From the NCBI GenBank assembly GCA_026552955.1, contig JAPMTS010000040.1:1-48738 (forward strand): a DNA stretch of 48,738 nucleotides. Direction: 5' to 3'. Source of the DNA: Candidatus Methanoperedens sp. GTDB taxonomy: Archaea > Halobacteriota > Methanosarcinia > Methanosarcinales > Methanoperedenaceae. A model generated the notes under the pieces. It had not been told where the DNA came from and searched no databases. It worked only from the letters and a program-made list of their open reading frames with translations. Position numbers and translations under genes: made by a program. Positions 7,746 through 15,881 of the stretch are shown here, one piece after another; position 1 is the first letter of the stretch; the number at the start of each line of letters is the position of its first letter.

Positions 7746-8399
7746 TCACCAATTTGAATATTGTGTTACCATCATCAGTGACAATTTGATCTGTTCATTT
7801 GCATTACTCGTTACAATATCTCCATGACCCGGGTACATGATATTGACGTCAAGGAGTGTTAGCTTTTTTATTGACGCTATTAATTGGGAAGAATTCCCAC
7901 CATAAAGATCAGTGCGCCCGAAACTTCCATCCTGGAACACAGTGTCGCCGGAAAAAAGGGATTTTGATCTGGGATCATACAGGCATATCCCCCCGGGAGT
8001 ATGGCCGGGTGTATGGATTATTTCAAGTTCCCCGAATTTCTCACCGCCCGCAAGAAGAATATCCGGCACAATAATGGGGGCATTCTTACCGAATAAGCGT
8101 GAAGCACTGGCATTCGGATTTAAAAGAAGCGGGGCATCATTTTTATGAATAGCTATTTTTGCGCCTGTTGCTGCAACAACACCTCCGGCACCGCCTGAAT
8201 GATCATAGTGGCAGTGGGTAAGTATGATCAGTTCCAGGTCACTCAGGTCTATATGTTTTTCAAGTTCCATGATAATATCACTGCTGTCCATTCCAACATC
8301 TATGAGTATTGTTCCATTTACGAGGTATGCATTGGCATCATCGGGAGAGGTATTTATTTTATTAACTTGCATGGTAGAGCACATATATTGTGAATTCAT
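7746..8399 (-). CDS. MBL-fold metallo-hydrolase (glyoxalase II-like)
   Basis: 217-residue metallo-beta-lactamase-fold hydrolase. The metal-binding motif THCHYDHSGG gives H62, H64, D66 and H67. Further ligands are in IIHTPGHTPGG, the SGDTVF aspartate and the YPGHGD histidine, so the dinuclear metal site is complete. The layout is that of glyoxalase II-like thioester hydrolases; the substrate cannot be read. Met10 (ATG 8372, MQVNKINTSP) is a better family-like start than the first ATG, which would add a nine-residue tail. It is transcribed separately, about 135 bases from the CMD-fold gene. Confidence 0.85.
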   Translation of the reverse strand: MNSQYMCSTMQVNKINTSPDDANAYLVNGTILIDVGMDSSDIIMELEKHIDLSDLELIILTHCHYDHSGGAGGVVAATGAKIAIHKNDAPLLLNPNASASRLFGKNAPIIVPDILLAGGEKFGELEIIHTPGHTPGGICLYDPRSKSLFSGDTVFQDGSFGRTDLYGGNSSQLIASIKKLTLLDVNIMYPGHGDIVTSNANEQIKLSLMMVTQYSNW

Positions 8400-8739
8400 T
8401 TATAACTTTGCAGATGCGATAATATTTTCTTGTTATTGAAATGTAAATCCTTGATTTACCGGAAAGAAACAGGACAATTGTATTTGATTATTAACACATT
8501 CGGTCAAATTATCATAACAGCGCTGGGGTTGCGACCCCAACGGATGCGCCGCAGCTGGCGTGATGTAACATAAAATCACTGGTTGCATATAATTACAACA
8601 GTCCTTATTCTCTTCAAATACGATGCATTGTATTTATGTTAATTTATATTGTGGTGTACATTCGCAACAAAATTAATAGCAGACAATTTTTCAAACACAT
8701 TTAAATATTCAAAAGGCATGCTATTCAAAGAACATAATT
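8400..8739. other. 340-base gap with dispersed repeat and promoter
   Basis: No gene is supported. The gap holds the GGGGTTGCGACCCC palindrome and the dispersed repeat at 8534-8569. A TATA-like CATTTAAATATTC at about 8698-8710 lies about 30 bases before the oxidoreductase start at 8740, consistent with a nearly leaderless transcript. Confidence 0.5.
8534..8569 (+). repeat. Dispersed repeat copy 1 (ACCCCAAC-GATGCGCCGC type)
   Basis: About 29 of 35 bases match, in reverse orientation, the segment at 31880-31919. The shared core is ACCCCAAC-N-GATGCGCCGC followed by TGGCG-N-GAT-N-TAA. Both copies are intergenic. This copy is preceded by a palindrome GGGGTTGCGACCCC that reuses its first bases. Confidence 0.65.
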
Positions 8740-9297
8740 ATGCCCCGTCTTCCACCAAACCAGCGCCTTACAACGGATTTTCCTGTTCTGCATTTTGGAA
8801 AAGTACCGGAATTCGACAGCAATACCTGGGATTTCCAGGCTGGAGGACTTGTTGAAAATCCCCTCCGGCTAACATACGATGAATTTCTCGCGCTTGAAAA
8901 AACGGTGGATATAAGCGACTTTCACTGCGTGACTGGCTGGAGCAGGTTTGAAAATAAGTGGGAAGGCGTCAGGTTCAGCGACCTGGCAAAACGGGTAAGA
9001 CCCAAAAGCAATGCCCGATTCGCAACCATTGAGGCAGACGGAGGATACACTACCAGCATGCCGCTTTCTGAACTCATGGAGCCTGATGTCATTCTTGCCT
9101 ATGCTTTTGAGGGAAAGCCTCTTGCACCCATACACGGCGGACCCCTGCGGCTTGTGGTCCCGAAAAAATATGCCTACAAATCTGCAAAATGGGTGAGGAG
9201 AGTGGTATTTACGGAAGAACAGGAGCTGGGCTTCTGGGAGCAGAGGGGATACAGCGACAGCGCAGACCCATGGAAAGAGGAGAGGTATTCGTATTGA
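8740..9297 (+). CDS. Sulfite oxidase-like molybdopterin oxidoreductase
   Basis: 185-residue protein of the sulfite oxidase/YedY molybdopterin fold. The segment DFHCVTGWSRFENKWEGV contains the molybdenum-coordinating cysteine (C63) and the usual GW signature. Later segments IHGGPLRLVVPKKYAYKSAKW and VVFTEEQELGFWEQRGYS are also typical of this short, single-domain subfamily. No Tat or Sec signal and no heme domain are present, so a cytoplasmic enzyme with unknown substrate and electron partner is likely. Residue numbers assume the start at 8740, which suits the upstream TATA spacing. Confidence 0.88.
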   Translation: MPRLPPNQRLTTDFPVLHFGKVPEFDSNTWDFQAGGLVENPLRLTYDEFLALEKTVDISDFHCVTGWSRFENKWEGVRFSDLAKRVRPKSNARFATIEADGGYTTSMPLSELMEPDVILAYAFEGKPLAPIHGGPLRLVVPKKYAYKSAKWVRRVVFTEEQELGFWEQRGYSDSADPWKEERYSY

Positions 9298-9347
9298 GTG
9301 CTTGATCGTGTTTGCCCCAATCTTGATATAAGCTTCCCAGCTCATTT

Positions 9348-9612
9348 TATATGTAGGATATACCTTTCTTGACATCATTTTTACCTTCCTTAAAATCCTT
9401 GCGAGTTCGCTTATGGATTCCGGGGTTTTTTCCCGGATAATCTGAAGCAGACGCTCGCGAGTCAATATTTTTCCAATATCCTCATCTGTGCGCGAAACTA
9501 TCTTATGGGGTACATGAATCTCGCCGCGCCTGACGCTTTCAAATAGCTGGTTCAGATGCTCCCCATCTTCTTTATCTCCCATAACTACAATTTCAACATC
9601 TTTTAATTTCAT
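9348..9612 (-). pseudogene. Truncated HVO_A0114-like winged-helix DNA-binding protein
   Basis: The first roughly 78 residues (MKLKDVEIVVMG, then LTRERLLQIIREKTPESISELARIL) match archaeal winged-helix regulators of the HVO_A0114 type. After ARILRKV the sequence stops resembling the family. The same frame continues, without plausible protein, to 8869 across the oxidoreductase gene on the other strand. A shift into another frame gives KNDVKKGISYI and a stop at 9348, closer to the expected start of the recognition helix. I read this as a gene damaged by a frameshift and 3' loss. A real, unusually long antisense-overlapping protein is possible but less likely. Confidence 0.5.
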
Positions 9613-9836
9613 CGATATTCCTCTGATTATTATTTATCAATTTTATTAACTCATATATCAATTATTTTTGGCTGTTAACGTCTATTTCTTGCACATTATT
9701 TTCAAACATGTGTTTGTGATCTCTTTTGCGGTGTACTGACGGTCAATAGGTTGGAAAATCCTGGGAAGTGCATATCCTGAAAAGTCGCGCACACAAAATC
9801 GTTATAAGGTAAAAGAGTCACAATCAAGGAAAGAAT

Positions 9837-10583
9837 ATGACCCCAGAAATTTCAGTGATTGTTCCGGTACTTAACGAAGCTAAATATCTTGAAACCACAC
9901 TTCAAATGATAGTAAACCAGAATACAAATATAGATTATGAATTGATAGTTTCGGATAACGGCAGCACGGATGGAAGTATGGATATTGCTAAAAAATACGC
10001 GGACTGTGTGCTCCAGTGTGAAGAAATAGGTATTGGCGCAGCCAGGCATTTCGGCGCAATGCAAGGAGACAAGTCCAGCAAATATTTATTGTTTATCGAT
10101 GCGGATACTCATATACCGGGTTATTATCTTGCTTATTCATACGAAACATTCAAAGCAGACCCCGACCTCATTGCATTTTCTACAGGTTTTAAATTTTCCG
10201 AACGGACGGAACATGTAAAATTCGCAGAAAATGTTGCCAACAAATATTTCATATTACGCGATAAATTGCGTTCGGCAACACTTCCGGGTTTTAATACTGC
10301 AGTGAGGCGGGAAGCTTACTTCAAATGTGGAGGCTACCATAATGTACTGCTTGAAGATGTTGATTTCAGCCGGCGGATAGATCAGCTCGGAACTGTGAAA
10401 TATTTTCCCCATATAAAAGTTATAAACTCATCGCGGCGCCTGGAAGCTATGGGACTTCTGGGAACGCTCTATTATTATACGCAGCTTGATCTGGGATGGG
10501 AACTGAATGCCACATGGATAGATAAGCTTTCAAAGAAATTGGGGATCGCCGACCTGCGGGAATACATCGGGATTAGAAAATAA
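9837..10583 (+). CDS. Family 2 glycosyltransferase
   Basis: 248-residue GT-A fold transferase. The nucleotide-sugar segment is ISVIVPVLNE, then VSDNGSTDG at about 39-46. The metal-binding DxD is D88-A-D90 in FIDADTH, and EDVDFSRR further on supplies the catalytic-base region. No membrane helices follow, so it probably acts on the cytoplasmic face, on a lipid or protein-glycan precursor. A TATA-like GTTATAAGG (about 9800-9808) and a purine-rich AAGGAAAG before ATG 9837 support this start. The acceptor is unknown. Confidence 0.87.
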   Translation: MTPEISVIVPVLNEAKYLETTLQMIVNQNTNIDYELIVSDNGSTDGSMDIAKKYADCVLQCEEIGIGAARHFGAMQGDKSSKYLLFIDADTHIPGYYLAYSYETFKADPDLIAFSTGFKFSERTEHVKFAENVANKYFILRDKLRSATLPGFNTAVRREAYFKCGGYHNVLLEDVDFSRRIDQLGTVKYFPHIKVINSSRRLEAMGLLGTLYYYTQLDLGWELNATWIDKLSKKLGIADLREYIGIRK

Positions 10584-10596
10584 TTAATGGAGGATC

Positions 10597-10797
10597 ATGT
10601 CAATAACCGAACTTGAAGAGGAAATCTTAGAAATTGAAAAAGTAAAGGAAAAATGCATTCCAGGAACTATTCAATGGAATAATATTAACACTATAATTAG
10701 TGAAAAAAAAAGAAAACTCATCATACTGAAACAGGGTGATTGTGAAGAGGATTATATGCCTGGCTGTGGGGGAGATTGTGGTAGTTGTGGGAGGTGA
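10597..10797 (+). CDS. Small protein with Cys-rich C-terminus
   Basis: 66 residues. The first 45 are charged and helical (possible short coiled coil), and the end reads CEEDYMPGCGGDCGSCGR with four closely spaced cysteines that could bind a metal or Fe-S cluster. A strong ribosome site GGAGGAT (10589-10595) lies just before ATG 10597, which supports a real gene co-transcribed with the glycosyltransferase 13 bases upstream. I do not recognise the family. Confidence 0.65.
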   Translation: MSITELEEEILEIEKVKEKCIPGTIQWNNINTIISEKKRKLIILKQGDCEEDYMPGCGGDCGSCGR

Positions 10798-10817
10798 CCA
10801 CAACCATGCGCCGTATT

Positions 10818-10973
10818 TTAATTTATTAACTTTTTGATATCAAAAAGTGGAATGTGATATTCTTCTGAAACATCAATTTCTGCTTTTATCAGGGCCTTAT
10901 TTTCATTAATACCGCATTTTATGAATGTTTTTTTTCTCTTTGATATTGCCGTTAATACATCGAATCTGTCCAT
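10818..10973 (-). CDS. Small hypothetical protein (51 residues)
   Basis: Minus-strand frame of 51 codons: MDRFDVLTAISKRKK, then INENKALIKAEIDVSEEYHIPLF. Amino-acid use is protein-like, and GAGATGAGATAA precedes the ATG as a weak ribosome site. It converges on the Cys-rich gene, leaving 20 bases. Family not recognised; it could also be a fragment of a larger lost gene. Confidence 0.42.
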   Translation of the reverse strand: MDRFDVLTAISKRKKTFIKCGINENKALIKAEIDVSEEYHIPLFDIKKLIN

Positions 10974-11118
10974 TTATCTCATCTCGTTATCATCTAATGA
11001 ATTTTCAACAATATAAAACTATTTTAAAGCTAATAATAATGAAAATTTTTAATAATGATAGAATAAGGATTTCCTCATAATAATAAAGGGAAGTTTTTCT
11101 TTTATTTTCCCTGGTGGC

Positions 11119-11403
11119 TCAGATAAATTGCAAGAGAATGAACATAATTGCGGCCACTATTCCAAATCCAGGAATTGTATTAGGAGTTGTTACCGTATTT
11201 GCGGATTCATTAATTGTCTCTTCAGGAGATGCAACAGCAGTGTATTCAGGTACAGTGGTATCTACAGGCACAACAACTTCTTTATCAGTTTCAATTGTCA
11301 TATCTGTGTTATAGTTGGCCAGGGTTATGGCCCCTAATACTACTCCTGTAACGAATAATGCTGTCAGGCAAAGTGCAAATGTTAAGCGATATTGTTCTTT
11401 CAT
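11119..11403 (-). CDS. Small surface-type protein with C-terminal PGF segment
   Basis: 94 residues: an N-terminal hydrophobic helix (about 7-30), a Thr/Val/Glu-rich linker of about 45 residues, then TPNTIPGFGIVAAIMFILLQFI to the end. PGF followed by a hydrophobic helix is the signature of archaeal PGF-CTERM proteins, which are cut and lipid-anchored by archaeosortase. The usual basic residues after the helix are missing here, so the tail is atypical. It could be a minimal surface protein or simply a two-helix membrane protein. Its leader contains the hairpin at 11443-11503. Confidence 0.6.
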   Translation of the reverse strand: MKEQYRLTFALCLTALFVTGVVLGAITLANYNTDMTIETDKEVVVPVDTTVPEYTAVASPEETINESANTVTTPNTIPGFGIVAAIMFILLQFI

Positions 11404-11745
11404 AGTTAATCTTCCATATGGTTGATCGGTAATATGGTGGTAGAGGAAGCCAAAAAAAATAGTTTTTTTGTTGATAGGTTAGGGGGTGAAAAACGGCTTC
11501 CTCATACTACTTAGATGGCGACGTTCGATATAAATAATTCGATAATTATTTTGAGTTTATTTGCGTTTTTAAGTAAATTGGGATGTATATTTTAGTTTAT
11601 AAAAGTTTTTGCATGTACATGATGAGGGAATAACTGCTGATTGACCTCTGATCGCAAAGAATTATACCAACATGTAATGTAACGGTCACGGAAAACCGAC
11701 AAAACTTTAAGCTTAATTGTTGTGTAGATGCGTTAAAGTGATAAA
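11404..11745. other. 342-base gap with divergent promoters
   Basis: No gene is supported. The left part is the leader of the minus-strand small surface protein and contains a hairpin. The right part holds a TATA-like ACTTTAAGC (11704-11712) about 35 bases upstream of thrS. The middle is AT-rich and featureless. Confidence 0.5.
11443..11503 (-). promoter_or_regulatory. Hairpin in the leader of the 94-residue surface protein gene
   Basis: GAGGAAGCC (11443-11451) and GGCTTCCTC (11495-11503) are perfect 9-base inverted repeats around an A/T-rich 43-base loop. The structure ends 40 bases before the ATG at 11403. It may be an RNA control element or a protein-binding palindrome. No known riboswitch class was recognised. 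Confidence 0.4.
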
Positions 11746-13644
11746 ATGCAGATACTACTTATTCATTCGGATTTTATAGAATATGAAACTAAAAAGAGCA
11801 CTCCAGTTGCTGAAAAGATTGATGATTCACTTAAGAAGGGGAGGATGGAAGAGGCACTTACTGTTTTTATAGCTGTTGAAAAAAATGACGAAGAGAACCT
11901 CGAATATGCCGCTGTGCAGACTGTTGTTGAAATAAAAAAGGTCACTGAACAGGTAAAGACAAATCGTGTCATGTTATACCCGTATGCACACCTGAGTTCA
12001 AGCCTGTCATCACCGAAAATTGCAATAGAGACCCTGAAGAAAATAGAGGATCTTCTAAAAGAAGCGCAATTTGAGGTCAAACGCGCGCCTTTTGGCTGGT
12101 ACAAATCTTTCACCATTAAATGCAAAGGCCATCCCCTCTCCGAACTCTCAAGAACGATAAGGATAGGCGAGGAAAAATGCATTACAGTAATAAAAGAAAA
12201 AGAAGAAGTAGTTTCAGAAGCCCTGAAATCCGAGGCAAAAGCGACCTCATACTGGCATATGTTAACCCCGGATGGCGAATTGCTAAAACCAGAGGAATTT
12301 GATTTCACAGGGCATGGCAATCTCAAGAAATTCGTTAATTATGAGATACACAAGAGCCGGGCAGTAGATAAGATCCCCCCTCATGTTGAACTCATGAGAA
12401 GGCTTGAGCTTGCGGATTATGAACCGGGTTCAGACTCAGGGAATATGCGCTTCTACCCCAAGGGGAGGCTTATGAAGAGCCTTATTGAAAATTATGTACT
12501 TGAAGAAACCGCCAAAATGGGTGCAATGGAAGTAGAGACTCCTTTGATGTATGACATGAACCATCCAACCTTGAAGAAATACCTTGATCGCTTCCCTGCG
12601 CGGCAATATTCCATAGAAGCTGATAAAAAGCAGTTATTCCTGCGATTTGCGGCATGTTTTGGCCAGTTCCTCATGAACCATGACATGACAATATCCTACC
12701 GGAACCTTCCGCTTCGGATGGTAGAACTTACGCGTTACAGCTTCAGGAAAGAGCAAAGCGGGGAACTTGTAGGCCTGAGGCGCCTTCGGGCATTCACGAT
12801 GCCTGACATGCACTCTTTATGCAAGGATATGAATGAGGCGGTAGAGCAGTTCAATGACCAGTACAACATGTGCATAAATGTCCTCTCAAAGATCGGTATT
12901 GGCCTTGACGATTATGAAGTAGCCATCCGCTTTACAAAGGATTTTTATGAAGAGAACAGGGATTTTATTGTCGGGCTTGTCAGGACGGTCAATAAACCCG
13001 TGCTGATAGAGCTGTGGGACCAGAGGTTCTTTTATTTCGTCCTTAAGTTTGAGTTCAATTACATAGATGCTATGGATAAGGCTAGCGCATTATCCACTGT
13101 GCAGATAGACGTTGAGAATGCCGAACGTTATGGAATAAAATACATCGATTCAACAGGGGCGGAGAAAAGACCTTTTATCCTGCACTGCTCACCAAGCGGC
13201 GCGATCGAAAGATGCATCTATGCGCTGCTTGAAAAAGCCAATATGAATTCGGAAAAAGGAATTGTGCCGATGTTCCCGGTATGGCTTTCACCTACCCAGG
13301 CAAGAGTGATCCCTGTTGCGGAAAAGCACATGGAGTATGCGGAAAAAGTAGCGGGAGAATTAAACTGCAGGGTGGATATTGATGATCGCGAGGAAACGGT
13401 TGGAAAGAAGATCCGTGATGCAGGAAAAGATTGGATACCGTATGTAGCAGTAGTTGGTGATGAGGAATTAAACAGCGGAAATGTTACCGTTACGGTCAGA
13501 AGCGAATCAAGGCCCAACAAACCTTTGAATGTAAAGATGAGTATTGCCGAACTCAAGGAAAGGATATCAAAAGAAATATCCGGTTTCCCATTCAAGAGAC
13601 ATCCGCTTGCCGTAAAATTGACGGCAAGACCGAAATTCGTGTAA
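11746..13644 (+). CDS. thrS: Threonyl-tRNA synthetase (archaeal type)
   Basis: 632-residue class II synthetase that charges tRNA-Thr. Residues 1-145 are the archaeal editing domain ([14 protein letters not shown] start), homologous to D-aminoacyl-tRNA deacylase, not the bacterial N1/N2 domains. The catalytic domain shows motif 2 around [24 protein letters not shown] and motif 3 in [17 protein letters not shown]; the cysteine in FAACFGQF fits the zinc site. The anticodon-binding domain starts near [13 protein letters not shown]. Length fits the archaeal family. nop5 follows after 3 bases, so the two are probably one transcript. Confidence 0.97.
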   Translation: MQILLIHSDFIEYETKKSTPVAEKIDDSLKKGRMEEALTVFIAVEKNDEENLEYAAVQTVVEIKKVTEQVKTNRVMLYPYAHLSSSLSSPKIAIETLKKIEDLLKEAQFEVKRAPFGWYKSFTIKCKGHPLSELSRTIRIGEEKCITVIKEKEEVVSEALKSEAKATSYWHMLTPDGELLKPEEFDFTGHGNLKKFVNYEIHKSRAVDKIPPHVELMRRLELADYEPGSDSGNMRFYPKGRLMKSLIENYVLEETAKMGAMEVETPLMYDMNHPTLKKYLDRFPARQYSIEADKKQLFLRFAACFGQFLMNHDMTISYRNLPLRMVELTRYSFRKEQSGELVGLRRLRAFTMPDMHSLCKDMNEAVEQFNDQYNMCINVLSKIGIGLDDYEVAIRFTKDFYEENRDFIVGLVRTVNKPVLIELWDQRFFYFVLKFEFNYIDAMDKASALSTVQIDVENAERYGIKYIDSTGAEKRPFILHCSPSGAIERCIYALLEKANMNSEKGIVPMFPVWLSPTQARVIPVAEKHMEYAEKVAGELNCRVDIDDREETVGKKIRDAGKDWIPYVAVVGDEELNSGNVTVTVRSESRPNKPLNVKMSIAELKERISKEISGFPFKRHPLAVKLTARPKFV

Positions 13645-13647
13645 GAT

Positions 13648-14559
13648 ATGCAAATTCCAGCATGGTTCGGGATTTTCACCGTTGATAATGATACGATTAT
13701 CACTGCAGAAATATTTCCGAAAGACCTTCCTTCCATTATTCAACGACTCCTTAAGGAACGATTGATGTTAAGAGGCAGTATTGCAGGCCGGGATCTTCGT
13801 GACCTGGCAGTAGAGTATGGTTTTGCAGGTTCGAATGACGAATATGACATTCTTCTTCATGAACTCAATATCGGGCTTGTCAAAGAACAGGTTGCAAAAA
13901 CCCTGACACTGGACATGAAAATAATTGCAGCAGTAGAGGCAATAGATGACCTCAATGAAACAGTCAATGTTCTTTCAGAAAGGCTCAAAGAATGGTATAT
14001 TCTGAATTTTGAGAATACACGCTTATCAGGAGAAAATCTTGCCCGCAAGATTATTGGGATGGAAGAAAAAGGAGAACATTCACAGTTGAAAATAATGCAA
14101 AGTTTTTCCTCAAGTCTTCTAGCATCATATGAAACGCGAGATATTATAGAAAAATATCTCAAGGACAACATGCCGATAATAGCGCCAAATATAACCAATA
14201 TCGCAGGACACATTCTTGGGGCGCGCCTCATGAGTATGGCCGGAAGTCTTGAAAAACTTGCTTTCATGCCCTCAAGCACCATACAGGTCATCGGGGCCAA
14301 CAATGCGCTTTTCAAGCACTTGAAAGGAAAAGCCCCCTCGCCAAAACATGGCCTCATTTTCAGGCATCCACTCATTAATACTTCACCAGGATGGCAGCGC
14401 GGAAAAATTGCAAAAATACTTTCATCGAAGATTTCACTTGCCTCACGGTATGACTTTTATTCGGGTGAATTAAAAGAAGAGCTGGCAGGGGAACTAACAT
14501 TGAAAATTGATGCTATCAGGAAGCGTAAGCAGAAGAAAAAGAGAAATAATCTATACTGA
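13648..14559 (+). CDS. nop5: Nop5 (Nop56/58-like) C/D box RNP protein
   Basis: 303 residues. Nop5 bridges L7Ae-bound C/D guide RNA and fibrillarin in the box C/D RNP that 2'-O-methylates rRNA and tRNA. The N-terminal fibrillarin-binding region, a central helical coiled coil (about 90-160) and the Nop domain are visible; the Nop domain signature reads NITNIAGHILGARLMSMAGSLEKLA and GANNALFKHLKGKAPSPKHGLIF. The end is lysine/arginine-rich (RKRKQKKKRNN), as usual. In many archaea fibrillarin (flpA) is the adjacent gene, but here none follows. Coupling to thrS is unusual but need not be functional. Confidence 0.95.
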   Translation: MQIPAWFGIFTVDNDTIITAEIFPKDLPSIIQRLLKERLMLRGSIAGRDLRDLAVEYGFAGSNDEYDILLHELNIGLVKEQVAKTLTLDMKIIAAVEAIDDLNETVNVLSERLKEWYILNFENTRLSGENLARKIIGMEEKGEHSQLKIMQSFSSSLLASYETRDIIEKYLKDNMPIIAPNITNIAGHILGARLMSMAGSLEKLAFMPSSTIQVIGANNALFKHLKGKAPSPKHGLIFRHPLINTSPGWQRGKIAKILSSKISLASRYDFYSGELKEELAGELTLKIDAIRKRKQKKKRNNLY

Positions 14560-14617
14560 TATTGGTGTGGATCTAACTGTTGAGAGCAGAAAGGTGCGGA
14601 CTTCCACATCCAATATC
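14558..14617 (+). terminator. Hairpin overlapping the nop5 stop codon
   Basis: GATATTGGTGTGGA (14558-14571) pairs with TCCACATCCAATATC (14603-14617), about 14 base pairs with one bulge. The 31-base loop contains a smaller CTG...CAG stem. The 5' arm begins inside the nop5 stop codon. Clear C and D boxes were not found, so I call it a likely 3'-end structure or terminator, with a structured RNA as the alternative. Confidence 0.5.
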
Positions 14618-14630
14618 TTATTCACACCTT

Positions 14631-14660
14631 TTTCACACCATAGTACATGATTGTGTGAAA
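14631..14660 (+). promoter_or_regulatory. Short hairpin before the two-CW gene
   Basis: TTTCACAC (14631-14638) and GTGTGAAA (14653-14660) are a perfect 8-base inverted repeat ending 15 bases before ATG 14676. It could be an operator or a leader hairpin controlling the small gene. Confidence 0.35.
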
Positions 14661-14675
14661 TAACAATAAACCTCT

Positions 14676-14891
14676 ATGGCAACAAAAAATTGTTGGGAAT
14701 TCAAAAAATGCGGAAGAGAACTTGGCGGAATTAAGGTTAAGGAACTGGGCGTATGTCCAGCAAATCCCAATCATGGACGCGACTGCTGGAAGATCGCGGG
14801 AACATTCTGTGGCGGCAAGGTCCAGGGGACTGATGCCCAAAAACATGCAACATGCATGGTATGCGAATGGTATAAAGAAGTTAAACACTGA
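14676..14891 (+). CDS. Two-CW domain protein
   Basis: 71 residues with cysteines in the two-CW pattern: NCWEFKKCGRE, GVCPAN, RDCWKIAGTFCGG, then ATCMVCEWYKEV. The paired Cys-Trp motifs and spacing match the small two-CW proteins of bacteria and archaea. The cysteines probably bind metal; a role in sensing or redox is often assumed but not shown. It is a single gene between nop5 and the membrane/zinc-ribbon cassette. Family assignment is by motif recognition. Confidence 0.75.
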   Translation: MATKNCWEFKKCGRELGGIKVKELGVCPANPNHGRDCWKIAGTFCGGKVQGTDAQKHATCMVCEWYKEVKH

Positions 14892-15089
14892 TCTTTCTAT
14901 TGTAAATAAAACCTGAAAACATTATCTCTTTTTTTGGTAAATTTTTATTTTTTTATATTTAGTTGTATTAATTTATATTACCATATTTTTTTGAAACATC
15001 ACACGATTTTCACAAATTGGTTTATAACTTGATTAATCCAAAATAGGAATTAGTTTCAAAATGAATATGTTGAGGTTATCAAAAATATC

Positions 15090-15560
15090 ATGGAAAATTC
15101 TCTAATGTTCTTCGGATTTTTCCCTATGTCGGTGATGGCTGATGCAAATCTTGGAGAAACTATTAATGGAGTAGATATGAGCGGCACAATTGTCCGTCTG
15201 ATATCATTCCTCCTGGGAATATGCGGTGCGACTTATCTTGCAGCCGGATTCTGGTCAAGATCCGAGAAAGGTTCAGTGAGCTGGAAATACCTTTCAATCT
15301 CAATGATACTATTCGTTTTCTGGAATATCATAGGAGCATTCAGTATTTTGCTGGATGTGATACAAATCCAGAACGCCACCAATGATGTTGCTATATCCCA
15401 GAGGTCTATGGATTTATATTTTTTCACCGTAAAAATTCTTGACCCTGTTATAGAAGTCATTGTTTTTGTCATATTATTATTCGGCCTTCGAAAGATCATC
15501 GATGCCATGCGGACAAAGCCTTGGAATGTCTTTAGCAAGGATGAGGAGGATATGGAATAA
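15090..15560 (+). CDS. Membrane protein, first gene of a three-gene cassette
   Basis: 156 residues with three clear transmembrane segments (about 31-54, 67-92 and 115-138) and possibly a fourth at the N-terminus. The C-terminus (KPWNVFSKDEEDME) is acidic and probably cytoplasmic. A GAGGTTA (about 15071-15077) lies 13 bases before ATG 15090. The stop overlaps the next start by one base (TAATG), so translation is coupled. Family not recognised. With the next two genes it forms an apparent membrane complex with a soluble zinc-ribbon partner. Confidence 0.7.
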   Translation: MENSLMFFGFFPMSVMADANLGETINGVDMSGTIVRLISFLLGICGATYLAAGFWSRSEKGSVSWKYLSISMILFVFWNIIGAFSILLDVIQIQNATNDVAISQRSMDLYFFTVKILDPVIEVIVFVILLFGLRKIIDAMRTKPWNVFSKDEEDME

Positions 15561-15880
15561 TGGATGATGATTTCTTTGTGATCCTCAATACGGTTGCATC
15601 AATGATAGTAATAATCTGCAGTGTATTATCATTTCAGTTGCTTGTGAGCATTTCAAGAGAATTGAAGGGTTTAAAAACGATGGATGTCATGTGGAAAAAT
15701 TTTCTAATAATGACAAATATTTTTATATTATTGGGTATCACACGAGCGGTAGGTTCTATAGGAACCGTTATTTTTGAAGGCTTTCATCCGGTATTCGAGG
15801 CCCTGTTATCCGTAACTCTTATATTGTTCTTTGTATTTGCCATCCAGCTTTCCATGTCCATAGAGGAGGTAACTGAATAA
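15560..15880 (+). CDS. Membrane protein, second gene of the cassette
   Basis: 106 residues almost entirely in three transmembrane helices (about 5-30, 46-70 and 77-100). Its size and lack of enzyme motifs fit a small subunit that packs with the upstream membrane protein. It starts on the stop codon of the first gene and ends one base before the third. Family not recognised. Confidence 0.7.
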   Translation: MDDDFFVILNTVASMIVIICSVLSFQLLVSISRELKGLKTMDVMWKNFLIMTNIFILLGITRAVGSIGTVIFEGFHPVFEALLSVTLILFFVFAIQLSMSIEEVTE

Positions 15881-15881
15881 T

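Noticed and set aside
14558-14617. C/D box guide RNA at the nop5 3' end
   Set aside because: A long stem is present, but proper C (RTGATGA) and D (CTGA) boxes with correct spacing were not found, so it is listed only as a hairpin.
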